This document shows positions 34,722 to 46,393 of a stretch of 64,000 nt of DNA, one piece after another (position 1 is the stretch's first letter; each line of letters starts with the position of its first letter). The position numbers were made by a program, and so were the translations under genes. Under the pieces are notes generated by a model that worked only from the letters and a program-made list of their open reading frames with translations, did no database searches and was not told the origin of the DNA. The stretch covers positions 44,514,609 through 44,578,608 of the forward strand of contig OZ018324.1 in the NCBI GenBank assembly GCA_963969495.1, given 5' to 3'. Origin of the DNA: Ceratothoa steindachneri (lineage: Eukaryota; Arthropoda; Malacostraca; Isopoda; Cymothoidae).

Positions 34722-37460
34722 TCAATTGTTTTGCGTCCCTAAACGGCTACTTTTCAAGACTTTGTCTAGTCTTGACTTGAACTGGTCAACAGATTCACTG
34801 TTGACAACTTCCACTGGAAGTGCGTTCCACTTACCGCAGATACTGTAAGTGAAAAAGTTTCCACACAGATTGCGGTTGTAACGCTTTTGTTCAAGTTTGA
34901 AGCCGTGATTGCGCGTTCTGTTCTCACTCAGTGTGAAAATATCCCGGTAGTCAACATTGTCGAACCCTCGAAGTATTTTGAAAACTTGGATGAGCTGACC
35001 ACGCAGTCTACGGGTTTCCAGCGAGAACAGATCTAATTCCCTTAATCTATCCTCATAACTTTTATGTCGGATAGAGGGAATCAGTTTGGTTGCCCTAGCT
35101 TGTACGCGTTCCAACCTTGCGATGTCCTTTCGAAACAAAGGATTCCCAAATTTTACGGCATACTCCAAGTGCGGCCGAACCAGGGAGTGGTACAGACAAA
35201 GTACTATCTCCTTGTTACGGTATCCAAACTGGCGCTTTATATAGCCTTACATCCTCTAGGCTTTCTTCTCTGCCTCGATGCACTGTTTCGAGAACTTAAG
35301 GGCGCTAGTGATAGTTACACCCAAGTCCTTCTCAGTGTCACTCGATTCTAGAGCAGTGCCCTAAAGGATATAATGAGATTAAGTGGTTCTGTGGCCGATA
35401 TGCATTACTTTGCATTTCTCGATGTTAAAAGGCATTTGCCACATGTCCGACCACTCCCCAATCTTTTCAAGATCTTCCTGCAGGCAGGCAGTATTTCTAT
35501 CTTTTGCTACGTTCATACCAAGCTTTGTATCATTGGCCAATTTGGAAATCTTGGCAACCATGTCACCGTCCATTTCGTTGACGTAGATGATAAATAGTAG
35601 TGGTCTCAGGACAGAACCCTTGAGGCACGCCGCTAGTAACGGACACCAACTTAGAAGTCTGTCCATTCACCACCACCCGTTGCCGTCTACCACTTAGCCA
35701 GTTCTCGAACCAGTCGGCTACTTTTCCGTCTATGACCAGCGCTCGCACTTTTCGAAGAAGGCGGTGGTGTGTTACCTTATCAAAGGCTTTCTGAAAGTCT
35801 AAGTAAACCACATCCACCGCCTTGTTCCGATCGTGCTCACTAAACACGAAGTTGAAAAATTCCACAAGGTTTGTCAGGCATGACCGTTGCCTTCGGAAGC
35901 CGTGCTGGGAACTCCTCAGTAGCAGGTTTGACTCTAAATACGACGTTATTTTGTCCACCATGATGCTTTCCATGAGTTTACCGACTATCGAAGTCAGACT
36001 GATAGGTCGGTAGTTTGACGGATGGCTAGGGGCTCCTTTCTTGAAGATCGGAGTCCCCTCCGCCTCACACCAGTCTCTAGAAACGCATCGAGCCTGGATG
36101 GACATGTTAAAGATAGCGCACAGATGTCGTTATACTTTATCGCACACTTCCTTCAACACCTTCGGTAGAAACCCGTCCAGTCCAAGGGACTTATTCTTCT
36201 TTAGGTCAGCGAACTTTTTCTTTATTTCTCGTTCGGTGAAGTCCATTCCCCCAGCTTTTCCCCCGAGTAGGAATCCGTATGCTGGGGGATGGGACCACAC
36301 ACTTTAGTAAACACTGAGGAGAAGTACTCATTGAGAAAGTTAGCATTTTCTGCATCTGCCTGAGTTAATGCACCCTCCTCATCCACTGAAGGCCCAATCC
36401 TACGATAGATTGGTTTTCGGCTATTTAAATAGCCGAAGAACTCCTTGGGATTCTCTTTTCAGAGTCTCGCCACTCAGAGTTCCTCAGTACGCTTAGCCGC
36501 CCTTATGCTAGCCTTTACTCGCCTGGCTAGCCTCCGGTACTCGTCAAAGGTACCCGAGATCTTCGATCGCCAGTACGCCTTTCTTTTCTCCCTAAGCAGT
36601 TGGCCGATTTCTCGATTAAACCACTTTGATTGAACAGAAGACCGACGGAAGCATTTCAGAGGGATAAAACGCGATTGAAGACTCATGAATGTGGTTTTGA
36701 AACTATTCTACGAGTCTTCAAAAGCATCGCACACTTCTAGCCTCACGTCAGTCTTTCCAGCTCGAAGGCTTGCAAAGTCTGCTCTTCTTAAGTCAAGTTC
36801 CTTTGATTGCCTGGCAACAGACCTTACCTTCGGGATCTTGACACTAAATCTAACTAGCTGGTGATCACTGCCACGGAGCTCTTTGCCTACAGAGATATCC
36901 TCAACGATATCATCCTCAGAGGTGAAGACCAAGTCGAGGATATTGTCTCCTCTCGTCGGTTCTCTGACCCATTGAGTGAAGAACTCGTTGTTGGCGAACT
37001 CCAAGAGTAGCGCACTCTCGCCACAGGCTGCTCTGGTTTCCCAGGCAACTTAACTGTTGAAATCTCCCATAACGATGCACACTTTGCCTTGAACCAGCTC
37101 ACCTAGCAGCTGGTACAGTTCCCTGTCCTTCTTAACGGGTTGTGAAGGTGGTCTGTAAAGCAGCAGGGTCCTGTATCTGACAGGACCGATCTCTAGGTCA
37201 ACGCCTAGGAGCTCGTTGTCGGATATAACGTTGGAGTTTGTAGGTTTGATTGTATCCTTGACATACAACATTACACTGCCACAGTCTATGTCTGGCCTAT
37301 CTTTGTGGAAGAGTTGGTAGCCAGGAACCGTGAATTCGCCTTCAAAGTCTCGGTTTGAGGTTTTTATCCACGATTCTGTTATGGCAACCATTTCGGGTTA
37401 TTCCGTCGCTACGATGCCACGGAGCTCAGGAAACTTGTTCCTGATTGACCTCGCATTGAA
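34722..37460 (-). pseudogene. D3 ORF2, endonuclease-reverse transcriptase (broken)
   Basis: Endonuclease at 37050-37391 (AITESWIKTSNRDFEG) and 36708-37004 (RGSDHQLVRF). A long reverse transcriptase stretch spans 35563-36105 (TPIFKKG, NYRPISLTSIVGKL, motif A VYLDFQKAFDKV, motif B GVPQG, after which the frame shifts). Motif C at 35379-35666 reads KLANDTKLG in place of KFADDTKLG, losing the first catalytic Asp. The C-terminal region at 34722-35168 is open to its natural TGA (EYAVKF, RATKLIPS, FFTYSICGKWNALP). Confidence 0.86.
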
Positions 37461-37498
37461 CAGAAGAACTTTCAGGGAGTCCCCTAATGTAGGAATCC

Positions 37499-38458
37499 CT
37501 ATAGTCTTCCGTTTGCCGGCTTCTTGTTTGTTGCGGTGGCACTATTTTTGCCACCCTCCGAGAAGGTTGTTTGGGGAGTGACTAGGGCGTACTGGCGTAC
37601 CTCCGCCTTTCCAATGGGCCGGACACTCCTTTGGGCGCGCTCCACGATATCCTGGATGAGGTTGGCTAAGAACCCCTTGCTTTTAAAGGGCAACGACTGA
37701 AGTCTCTGAAATCTGAGACTTCTCGGCCTCAGCTCTTACCTGCTTATTCCCACAGCCTAGGATGCAGCTCACCTTAACGCTTGTGCGAAGGCGGGCCGCT
37801 CGCAGGGGCTTTAGACCCCGTGCTTGAGAATCACCAATAAGGGTGACTCTAGCACATTTGTCTGCGGACGACTTAGTCTTTCCCTTCAGGGGCGACTTGC
37901 CGCTTCCTCTGGTATCTCTAAATTTTTCTTCTTCTTCTTCCTGTTCTTCCTCTTATTCTTCTTCTTGACTTCCTTTGTTATCTCTTCGTTTGTTTCCCGT
38001 TTCTCTTCTTCTGCTTCTACTTTCTCTTCCTCTGTTTCCACTTTCTTTTCTTCTGTTTCTACTTTCTCTTCTTCTCCTTTTACTTTCTCTTCTTCTCTTT
38101 CTACTTTCTCTTCCTCTATTTCTACTCTCTCTTCTTTCTTCTTTCTTTTCTTCTTTTTGGCTCGTTGAGGAAGCCCTTCAGCAGAAGAAATCGGCTGTTG
38201 GACGTCGGGAGCCTTCTCGCCTGAGCATCTGCATCTCACTGTTTTTAAGAGGTGAACTTCCCTTTTAAGGAGGGAGTTCTCCTCTCTCAGTTGAGCGATG
38301 CTCTCGCCCAGGCACTTCTCGAGTTCGCAGAAGTCACAGACCCTGACGCCAACTGTGAGTTCCTTGCAACTCCTGCCCCCGAAGTCTTCACTCCATCGGT
38401 AGACTTTGCATATTTTGCAGGTTAGCTTTTGAAACGGAGGACCATTCTTTTTTGCCAT
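37499..38458 (-). pseudogene. D3 ORF1 with heptad repeat and deleted esterase
   Basis: The probable start is ATG 38458-38456 (MAKKNGPP), by alignment with D2; a second in-frame ATG lies at 38485. Cys cluster: CKIC, W, DF, Cys, then CDFC. A coiled coil (LREENSLLKREVHLLK) follows. Then come about seven 7-residue units of the EEEKVET type, encoded by a 21-bp minisatellite at about 37995-38140. Only the last part of the esterase (37499-37693) remains; the junction near 37685 skips the Asn and Asp/His blocks. Esterase activity is therefore not possible from this copy. Confidence 0.85.
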
Positions 38459-39387
38459 CTCACAAAAATCTCGGACCATACGCATTAAAAAAGGTTTTTT
38501 TGGTTGTGATTTTCTCTCGCACTAATCACATCCTCCTATTTCCAGGAGGTTTTCGGTCGTTCGGCGAACAGAAACCCTTTGATCAAACACACCAACCCTA
38601 AGGTCTCCCCTGGGCCTGACGTCCCCAATCGTGCCGCAGCTTCCAACTGAGCAGCACGAGAGCCCCAGTGAACTGGTTCTCTGATTTTTCGACAGGGGTG
38701 CTTGATGTGTAACTGTCTTCCTACTAAGCCCTACAAATCAACTAAAAACGGCCAGACTTGAGGCAAATAGTAAAGCTAATTGCCCACGATATCATCCGAG
38801 ATCTTTAGCTAATCTGGCAACCAGCGAAGCACAAAAGCTCTCTCTCCAAAGATCAGTTGAGCCTTTATTCACCAAGTAGCGGTCACAGGGAGCTGGTCAG
38901 GCAAATACACGTTAGGAAAAAGCTTTTAAGGGGTACCTAGCATTTCTCCATTAATCGTACCCGAAACGCCTAAGATCCCTATAATCTCAGTCTCTTGTAA
39001 CCTATTAGTGCTCCAAGGCGTTATTTAAAGAGGTTCCAAAGCCTCTCTTCTCACGCGGCATAAGGGAGCTGGTAAGGCCCTTATTAATAAACAACTTATG
39101 TGTAATAGAGATGAATGTTTGTTTTTTGTTATTGGGTTTTTGTTTTCATTTTTTGACAGTTGAAGAGAGTTGGTGAAACTTAGTACTACAGAATCGAAGA
39201 GGTTGGCAGGGGGATGCAAGGAGACGCATCAAAGAAGTGGTAGAGAAGTTTGACAACCATTAGTCTGGATCCTACTACAGCTACCTTACTGGCATGGGTG
39301 ACCCTACCGGACTAAAAGTCCCCCAGCTTAGCTAGCTTTACTCAGGCAGATCACGCAAGCTCTCTCACCGACGACAAGGTGGTTGTA

Positions 39388-39390
<3 letters not shown>

Positions 39391-39418
<28 letters not shown>
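39391..39418. repeat. (GA)n tract, 3' tail of C2
   Basis: 28 bp of pure GA between the 5' end of D3 and the 3' terminal TTACAAG repeats of C2. Confidence 0.9.
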
Positions 39419-39441
39419 TTACAAGAAGTTACAAGGATAGT

Positions 39442-39485
39442 AAGTACCTCAAAAGAACATTCGTTCCATTTCAATGGAGGTACTT
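39442..39485 (-). other. C2 3'-terminal nested stem-loop
   Basis: Outer AAGTACCTC (39442-39450) pairs with GAGGTACTT (39477-39485), nine pairs. Inner GAAC-ATTC-GTTC (39455-39466). Same layout as in B and D, with different stem bases. Confidence 0.75.
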
Positions 39486-39869
39486 ATTTTTTTGTATTTA
39501 TTTGCTACATCCAAACTTTTTATTATGCTACTTGTGCTACATTATGCAAGAGTTAACTCTTTTTTGTCAATTTGCTGTTCTCTCATAACTTACTTATTCT
39601 ATATATTTTACATGCTAATAGATATATATATACATTCAATTTAGTTTAGGGTTTCTCGTCCAATATTAGAACATAAACTCGTTCTTTGTCTTTGGTCAAT
39701 GATTCTAAGCTATAAGGAATATTTAGAACATATTCATGTCAAAAAGCATTTTATTATGATTTCATACAATAAATATATTTTATAATAAATACAATTAATA
39801 TTTTGTAAATCTTAAAATTAGCATACAGATTTTATTTTAACTTATTAGTCACGTCACATATTATGTTAG

Positions 39870-42740
39870 ATTTCTTAAAATTTTGTCTAATTTCTTTTTA
39901 AAATTTTCTACTGTATTACATTTCACTACATCCTCTGGTAATTGCTTCCACTTGTTCACAATTTTATACGCAAATGAGTTTCCACATATATTTGTGCGAA
40001 AATTCTTGGGTTTTATTTTCATTCCGTTTGATCGCGTAATAGATGTGCTAAACTGAAACCAAATATTAGAGTCGACATTTTCTATTCCTTTTAGTATTTT
40101 AACATTTCTATTAATCGACCTCTTAATCTTCTTGTTTCAGGGCTGAATAAATTTTTTCTCTCTAATCTTGTTTCATAATTATAATTCCTTAGTTCTGGAA
40201 TCAATTTCGTGGGTCTCGGCTTGTACTTTTTCTAACTTCTCAATATCTTTTCTTAAGTAAGGAGACCAGGTTTGGGAACAATATTCTAATTGTAGCCTTA
40301 CTAGTGCATTGTACATATTCAGAATTGTAATTTTATTTTTGAAAGTGATTTGGCGTTTTATATATCCAAGAATCCTTTGCGCTTTCTTTTCGACTTCGAT
40401 GCACTGCCGTGAAAACTTTAGATCGTTTGTAATGTAGACACCTAGGTCTTTTTCATTTTCAGTTTCTTTGATCTCATTGTCGAACAGTTTTGTTTTCTCT
40501 CCTTGGATTATCATAACCAATATGCATTATTTTGCACTTTTCAAGATTTAAGGGCAATTCCCATTTTTCCGTCCATCTTACTATTTTATCAATATCATTT
40601 TGAAATTCTTGAACGTCCTGTTCAGCAATTATCCCTTTTCCTAATTTACAATCATCAGCAAACTTAGAAATTTTCGATAGTAAGCCATCATCTATATCAT
40701 GAACGTACATAATAAATAGCAACGGGCCAAGGACAGAGCCTTGCGGGATTCCACTACAAAAGGAAACCCATTCTGACGCTTGTCCGTTTATAACTACTTG
40801 CTGTTTTCTATTCGTAAGCCAATTTTCTATCCATTTTGCAATTTCGCCTTTTATTCCAAAGGCTCTTACTTTACACATCAACTTCTTATGCGGAACTTTA
40901 TCAAATGCCTTTCGGAAGTCTAGATACAAGATGTCAACCGATCTATTATTGTCGTACAAGGTATTTATATAGTGAAAAAATTCTAGTAAATTTGTGAGGA
41001 AAGATTTCTTTCTCCTGAAGCCATGCTGAGAATCATTTAGGAGTTTATTCTTTTCTAAATGCTCTACAATTGTATTGGAAATGTGAGTTTCAAGGAGTTT
41101 CCCAACTACGGAAGTTAAACTTATAGGGCGAAAATTGCTGGCAGTCTCTTTACATCCATCCTTAAATATTGGCGTTACATTTGCCATCTTCCAGTCTTGA
41201 AGAAAAATTCCACTCTCTAGGGATAAATTGAAAATTTGCGTAAGATGTTCTGCTACTTGATTTATGATTTCTTTTAAAACTCTTGGGTATATTTTATCCG
41301 GTCCCGGGGATTTAAATTCATTCATCTTCTCTATTAGTTTCTTTGTGTTGTCGACACTGCATCGAACCGAATCGAGTGGTATAATATTAGCCATTTCACG
41401 TGTTTCTGTATAGTCATACGAGTTACGCTCTTTTGTGAAAACAGATACAAAATATTCGTTGAGAGTGTTTGCTATTCCAATATCATCGAACTGCAAATTA
41501 TTGTACTTATCTCTTATTGGGCCAATATTGTTATTTATGGGTTTTCTGCTGTTTACTAAGGCAAAGAATTCTTTAGGATTATTTTTGCAATTTTGAGTTG
41601 CTCTTATTTCTTCATTTCGTTTTGCTCTTGTAATCTCGGCTTTAACTTTTCTTCTCAATCCTAAATAATGATTCCTGTTTTCTATGTTATGGTTGTATTT
41701 TAGCCTTTTATATGTTTTATCTCTGTTTATAATGAATTTCATAATTTCTTCAGATAGCCATTTCGGTTTATTAACATATTTATCTTTAATAACAGCCAGT
41801 GGTATGAATTGAAACTGTTTGTTGAGAAGATTGTTTTTAAATTAATGCCATGCTACGTTTATTTCTTCTTTATTTATCCTAAAAGTGCTCAAACTCTTTC
41901 TTAGTTCAGCATAATTTTCCCTTTTGAAATTAGGGTTAGCGGTGGTGTCATTTTGTAGGACACGTGGTATATTAATTTCAAAATCTACTGCGTCATGATC
42001 ACTATTTCCTATTCTGTCTCCAACATTCAAATTTGAAATCAATTCATCGTCTGATGTTAACACTAAATCCAATATGTTTTCATCTCTTGTTGGTTCTTTC
42101 CCCCACTGAGTCAGGAAATTATCCTCAATAAAATTCATTAATCTTTTTCCTTCTGAGTCTGCAGTTTTTTTTAGGCCAGTTTATTTTAGCACAATTAAAA
42201 TCTCTAATGATCACTGATAACTTGTCTTTACAAATGTTCGTTAAGTATTCATAAAATTGGTCATCTGTCTCCCGGAGCTGATGTGGACTCCTATAAACTA
42301 AAATAACATATAGGTTCTTTTTTTGGTTTATTTTAACTGTTACCATTTCAAAAACAGAGTCAGTGTTACATTCTACAGGGTGCAAATCTACGCGTCCATA
42401 TGAAAGAACACCTCCACCTCCTCTCTGTAATCTATCTTTATGAAATAACTTGTATCCTTTTAACTGAAATTCTAAAAATAATATCACGTGACTCTGTATG
42501 CATCCATGTCTCAGTTATTCCTATGATGTCGTACTTTTTGGTCAATACCAGCGCTCTGAACTCCGTAAATTTGTTTCTAATTGATCTTGCGTGAAATAAT
42601 AGTTTTTAATGTGACTCTGTATGCATCCATGTCTCAGTTATTCGTATGATGTCGTACTTTTTGGTCAATACCAGCGCTCTAAACTCCGTACATTTGTTTC
42701 TAATTGATCTTGCGTTAAATAATAGAGTTTTTAATGTGTT
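39870..42740 (-). pseudogene. C2 ORF2, endonuclease-reverse transcriptase (nearly intact RT)
   Basis: The endonuclease starts near 42720. 42125-42487 holds VILVYRSPH and IIRDFNCAKINW (Arg for Gly in GDFN); 41842-42138 holds NSDHDAVDF. The open stretch 40474-41742 covers fingers, palm and part of the thumb: TPIFKDG, FRPISLTSVVGKL, motif A LYLDFRKAFDKVPH, motif B SGIPQGSVLG, motif C FADDCKLG. The catalytic residues are present. The frame shifts at about 40490, and 40179-40520 carries the next part (RILGYIKRQITFKNK). A 1-base T-run deletion at about 40100, shared with C1, moves the last 80 or so residues to another frame. The tandem duplication at 42488 also disrupts the start of the endonuclease. 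Confidence 0.88.
42488..42735. repeat. 123-bp tandem duplication in C2
   Basis: Units at 42488-42610 and 42611-about 42735, both beginning GTGACTCTGTATGCATCC, with a few differences. C1 has one copy at the matching place (about 14370-14500). The unit codes for the first part of the endonuclease. Confidence 0.9.
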
Positions 42741-42799
42741 TAGCTGATTTCTTCTGAATTGGGGCTTCGATCGTTTCCCTGTGGTTCTTGACTTGGTGC

Positions 42800-43765
42800 T
42801 TTATTTTTCATTAAATTTCGTAGGGTTAGTTTGTAGCAATTCTCCATATTTCATTTTACCTTTTGTGGAGAGATGAATGCCATCCTGAGAAAACAAGTCT
42901 TTGTTGTGGATGAAAAGTAGCTAGGGTTCAATAAATTTAACATTCTAATTCTTGCAAAGATCTTCTAGACGATGATTTATCCCAATTGCTCGACTTAGAT
43001 TTTCATATCTCTCGTAAATTCGTGGTAGCACCCCAACAACAATTGCATTATCCGTTTTGGTCTTGATTGTTTTTAGCATTTTATTGTAGTCATTCATTAT
43101 GCTTTGTGACCCTCGATAGTTTTTTCCGTTGAACACATCGTTGCTTCCAACATTCGCTATGATTTGACTCTCTTTGCTTTTCATCTCAAAGTTGTTTAAT
43201 TGTTCTGTTAATTGCTCAATCTTTACTCCTGGATAGCATCGGAATTGGCGCTTTTTGATGTTTCAACTTCCAAAGTGATCAATTTGATTCCGAATTATTG
43301 AGTCACCAGCTAAATACGTTTCTTTCTCTTCTTCGTAGGACAATATATCATATCTATTTTTGGTTAAAATTGTTTTTTTTCTGAATGATTGGTTTGAATG
43401 GGCGCTTATTTCTGACTTCAATGAAATTGTCCTCGTCTTTCATGTTTGCTGTATCAATTTTGTTAGTGAGATTGGCGACTTCTTGTTCCAGTTTTACGAT
43501 TTTAGTATCTACTCGAGCTATTCTGGTTTCATTTTCTGTTTGGCAAGCGCAGTTCTTTAATTCGAGGGCATTGATGCGGTTTTCCAAAGAGCTTATTACA
43601 GACATCCATTTTGCCTTTTCGATATTAAATTTTTCTTTTATTTTGCAGAATTCGCATACACTTCTCGACGTGATATTCTCAAAGCATTGTTCTTGAAAAT
43701 CGATGATCCAACGTGTATTCTTGCATTTAAAGCAACAATGCCTTAATTGGGGGGGCTCCGGGCAT
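42800..43765 (-). pseudogene. C2 ORF1, Cys-cluster/coiled-coil/SGNH esterase protein
   Basis: The likely start is ATG 43765-43763; one extra base in the G-run at 43749-43755 shifts the frame straight after. The Cys cluster (CFKC, W, DF, Cys, then CEFC; C-x2-C-x12-C-x9-C-x2-C) is at about 43730-43645. A coiled coil runs through 43354-43605 (ENRINALELKN, KIVKLEQEVANLTNKI). The esterase follows: AGDSIIRN (Ser block) near 43305, VGSNDVF (Asn block) in 42945-43184, VGVLPR, and DGIHLS (Asp/His block) near 42870. All three SGNH blocks can be recognised, making this the clearest esterase in family C, although stops interrupt it. Confidence 0.85.
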
Positions 43766-44680
43766 CCTTCTTTTTATAATAACCTCACTTTTCCATACTT
43801 TTCTTCGATTTCACTTATGTACACTTATACTTGACAACACCGTTTTATGCTTGATTCAATACACGTTAATTAAACACAAGATCCTACGTTAGCGAAAATT
43901 GGTATTTAAAACTTCACTTTATATTAGAAAATTGCTAAACAATATGATAAGTACACTTACTTACAAATTTTAATTACAAAATAGATTTATTATTACAGAC
44001 TAGTCGATTTTAAAAAGGACGTGCTAAAAACCAATGCCTATCAACCGTTAAATATCAACCGAAATGAAATCTATAATTCACTAAATCGAAGAGATATATC
44101 TTGTATTAAAGATAAATTAGTATTTTAAACTTATCTTTATTTCTGAAAAATCACTAACAAATAGGGAAAATATACTAAATAAATTATGATTTTAGAACGG
44201 AATATTTTTAGGAAATTACTCGCTTAGAGAGAAAGATGAAGCAAAATGGCGCTAGCAGAAAACAGGGGCGGATTAAGGGATTAAAAAGGCTCTGTTGTGA
44301 TTGGTCAATGGCCTGTAACAGGACGGTTAGCAACAGGAAAAAACAGAATTAAATGAAAAAAAGGGATAACTCGAAGACAATATTGATAAATAAAATAATT
44401 TATTAACACTTAAAAAATTACTTACAGCTGGATGTCTATTGAAGATGAACTTAGGAGGTGACGGCAAAAAAACCCCCCAAAACTGGCAAGATAGTGTCGA
44501 TTATGTATTTATTTATATACACGCACACACAAAAAATATTTAATTGTAATTACAATGAAACAAATCTATTTAAAAAAAAATAACGCTTTAAATATAAGTA
44601 AATTACGTCAAAAATGAATTTTAAGAATGAAATTCGAGCGCGCAACACTGAACACCTAGAAACAAGACGAAGGCTGGCTG

Positions 44681-44683
44681 GAA

Positions 44684-44715
<32 letters not shown>

Positions 44716-44786
44716 TTAGAAAGAGAAAAAGAGAAAAAGAGGGAGAGTAAGAGAGAGAGGGAAAGAGAGAGAGCAAGAGAGAGAGA
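44681..44786. repeat. GA-rich array, 3' tail of D4
   Basis: About 105 bp of GA with TTAG and AAA variants between the 5' end of C2 and the 3' end of D4. Confidence 0.92.
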
Positions 44787-46393
44787 CAAGGAGTAACAAG
44801 GAAAGTAAGTAACCTAAGAGACCTCACGGTCCATTGAAAGAGGGTACCTTTGGACTAGCAAAAGAACAGGCACATGGCTGTTCAATTGTTTTGCGTCCCC
44901 GAACGGCCGCTTTTCAAGACTTTGTCTAGTCTTGACTTAAACTAGTCAACAGATTCACTGTGGAGAATTCCACTGGAAGTGCTTTTTACTTACCGCAGAT
45001 ACTGTACGTAAAAAAGTTTCCACACAGATTGCGGTTGTAACGCTTTTGTTCAAGTTTGAAGCCGTGATTGCGCGTTCTGTTCTCACTCAGTGTGAAAATA
45101 TCCAGGTAGTCAACATTGTCAAACCCTCGAAGTATTTTGAAAACTTGGATGAGCTGACCACGCAGTCTACGGGTTCTAGCGAGAAGAGATTTAATTCCCT
45201 TAGTCTATCCTCATATCTTTTATGTCGGATAGAGGGAATCAGCTTGGTTGCCCTGGCTTGTACGCGTTCCAACCTTGCAAAATCTTTTCGAAACGAAGGA
45301 CTCCAAAATTGTACGACATACACCAGGTGCGGCCGAACCAGGGATTTGTACAGACAAAGTACTTTCTCCTCGTTACGGTATCCAAACTAGCGCTTTATGT
45401 AGCCTAACATCCTTTAGGTCTTTTTCTCTGTCTGAATGCACTGTTTCCAGAACTTGAGTTCGCTAGTGATAGTTACACCCAAGTCCTTCTAAATGTCACT
45501 CGATTCAAGAGCAGTGCCCTTAAGGATATACTGAGATTGGTGGTTTCTGTGGCCGATATAAATTACTTTGCATTTATTGACGTTAAAAGGCATTTGCTAC
45601 GTGTCGGACCACTCCGCAATCTTCCCAAGATTTTCCTGCAGGCGGGAAGTATTTCCATCCTTTACAACATTCATACCAAGCTTAGGAACATCGGCAAATT
45701 TGGAAATCTTGGCAACCATGTCACCGTCCATGTTTTTGACGTAGATGATGAATATTAGTGGTCCCAGGACAGAACCTTGAGGCACCCCGCTAGTAACGGG
45801 CACCCACTCAGAAGCCTGTCCATTCACAACCACCCGTTGCCGTCGGCCACTTAGCCAATTCTCGATCTAGCCGGCTACTTTTCCATCTATGCCCAGCGCT
45901 CGCACTTTCCGGAGAAGGCGGCGGTGTTGTACCTTATCAAAGGCTTTCTGAAAGTCTAAGTACACCACATCCACCACCTTGTCCCGACCGTGCTCACTGA
46001 ACACGAAGTGGAAGAATTCCACCAGGTTCATCAGGCATGACCGTTGCCTTAGGAATCCGTGCTGGAATCTCCTCAGTAGCAGGTTTGACTCTAAATACGA
46101 CGTCATTTTGTCCACCATCATGCTTTCCATGTGTTCACCGATTATCGAAGTCAGACTGATAGGTCGGTAGTTTGACGGTTGGCTTCGGTCTCCTTTCTTG
46201 AAGATAGGAGTCACCTCCGCTTCACGCCAGTCACTAGGAACGCATTCGGTCCGGATTGACATGTTAAAGATTTGGCTCAGGTTTCGTGACACTTGTTTGC
46301 GCTCTTCTTTCAACAGTTTAGGTAGAAACCCATCCGGGCCTAGTGACTTATTCGTCATTAGGTCACTGATCTTCTTTTTTATTTACCCTTCGG
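44787..46393 (-). mobile_element. D4: 5'-truncated CR1-like fragment
   Basis: Minus-strand D copy covering the 3' UTR and the reverse transcriptase. It stops at 46393 (CTTCGGTGAAGC), where the D sequence changes strand and becomes D5. The nested 3' stem-loop is partly decayed (outer stem broken, inner loop TCAC). Confidence 0.88.
44882..46393 (-). pseudogene. D4 reverse transcriptase fragment
   Basis: 45867-46358 holds DWREAEVTPIFKKGD, NYRPISLTSIIGE and motif A VYLDFQKAFDKV. 45597-45833 holds motif [14 protein letters not shown] and a motif C reading KFADVPKLG, so the second catalytic Asp is Val. Thumb and C-terminal pieces (VVQFWSPSFRKDFARLE) lie at 45087-45323. The endonuclease is absent. 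Confidence 0.85.

Larger units (their letters stand above)
34634..39390 (-). mobile_element. D3: full-length CR1-like retrotransposon
   Basis: About 4.76 kb on the minus strand with 3' UTR, ORF2, ORF1 and 5' UTR (38459-39390), ending at the GA tract of C2. It lacks about 300 bp of the ORF1 esterase compared with D2. Confidence 0.9.
39419..44680 (-). mobile_element. C2: full-length CR1-like retrotransposon
   Basis: About 5.26 kb on the minus strand, the best preserved CR1-like copy. It has 3' UTR with stem-loop, ORF2 with a 422-codon open reverse transcriptase stretch, ORF1 and an AT-rich 5' UTR (43770-44680). It ends at AAGGCTGGCTGG, the same place as C1, followed by GA. It contains a private 123-bp tandem duplication. 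Confidence 0.93.
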
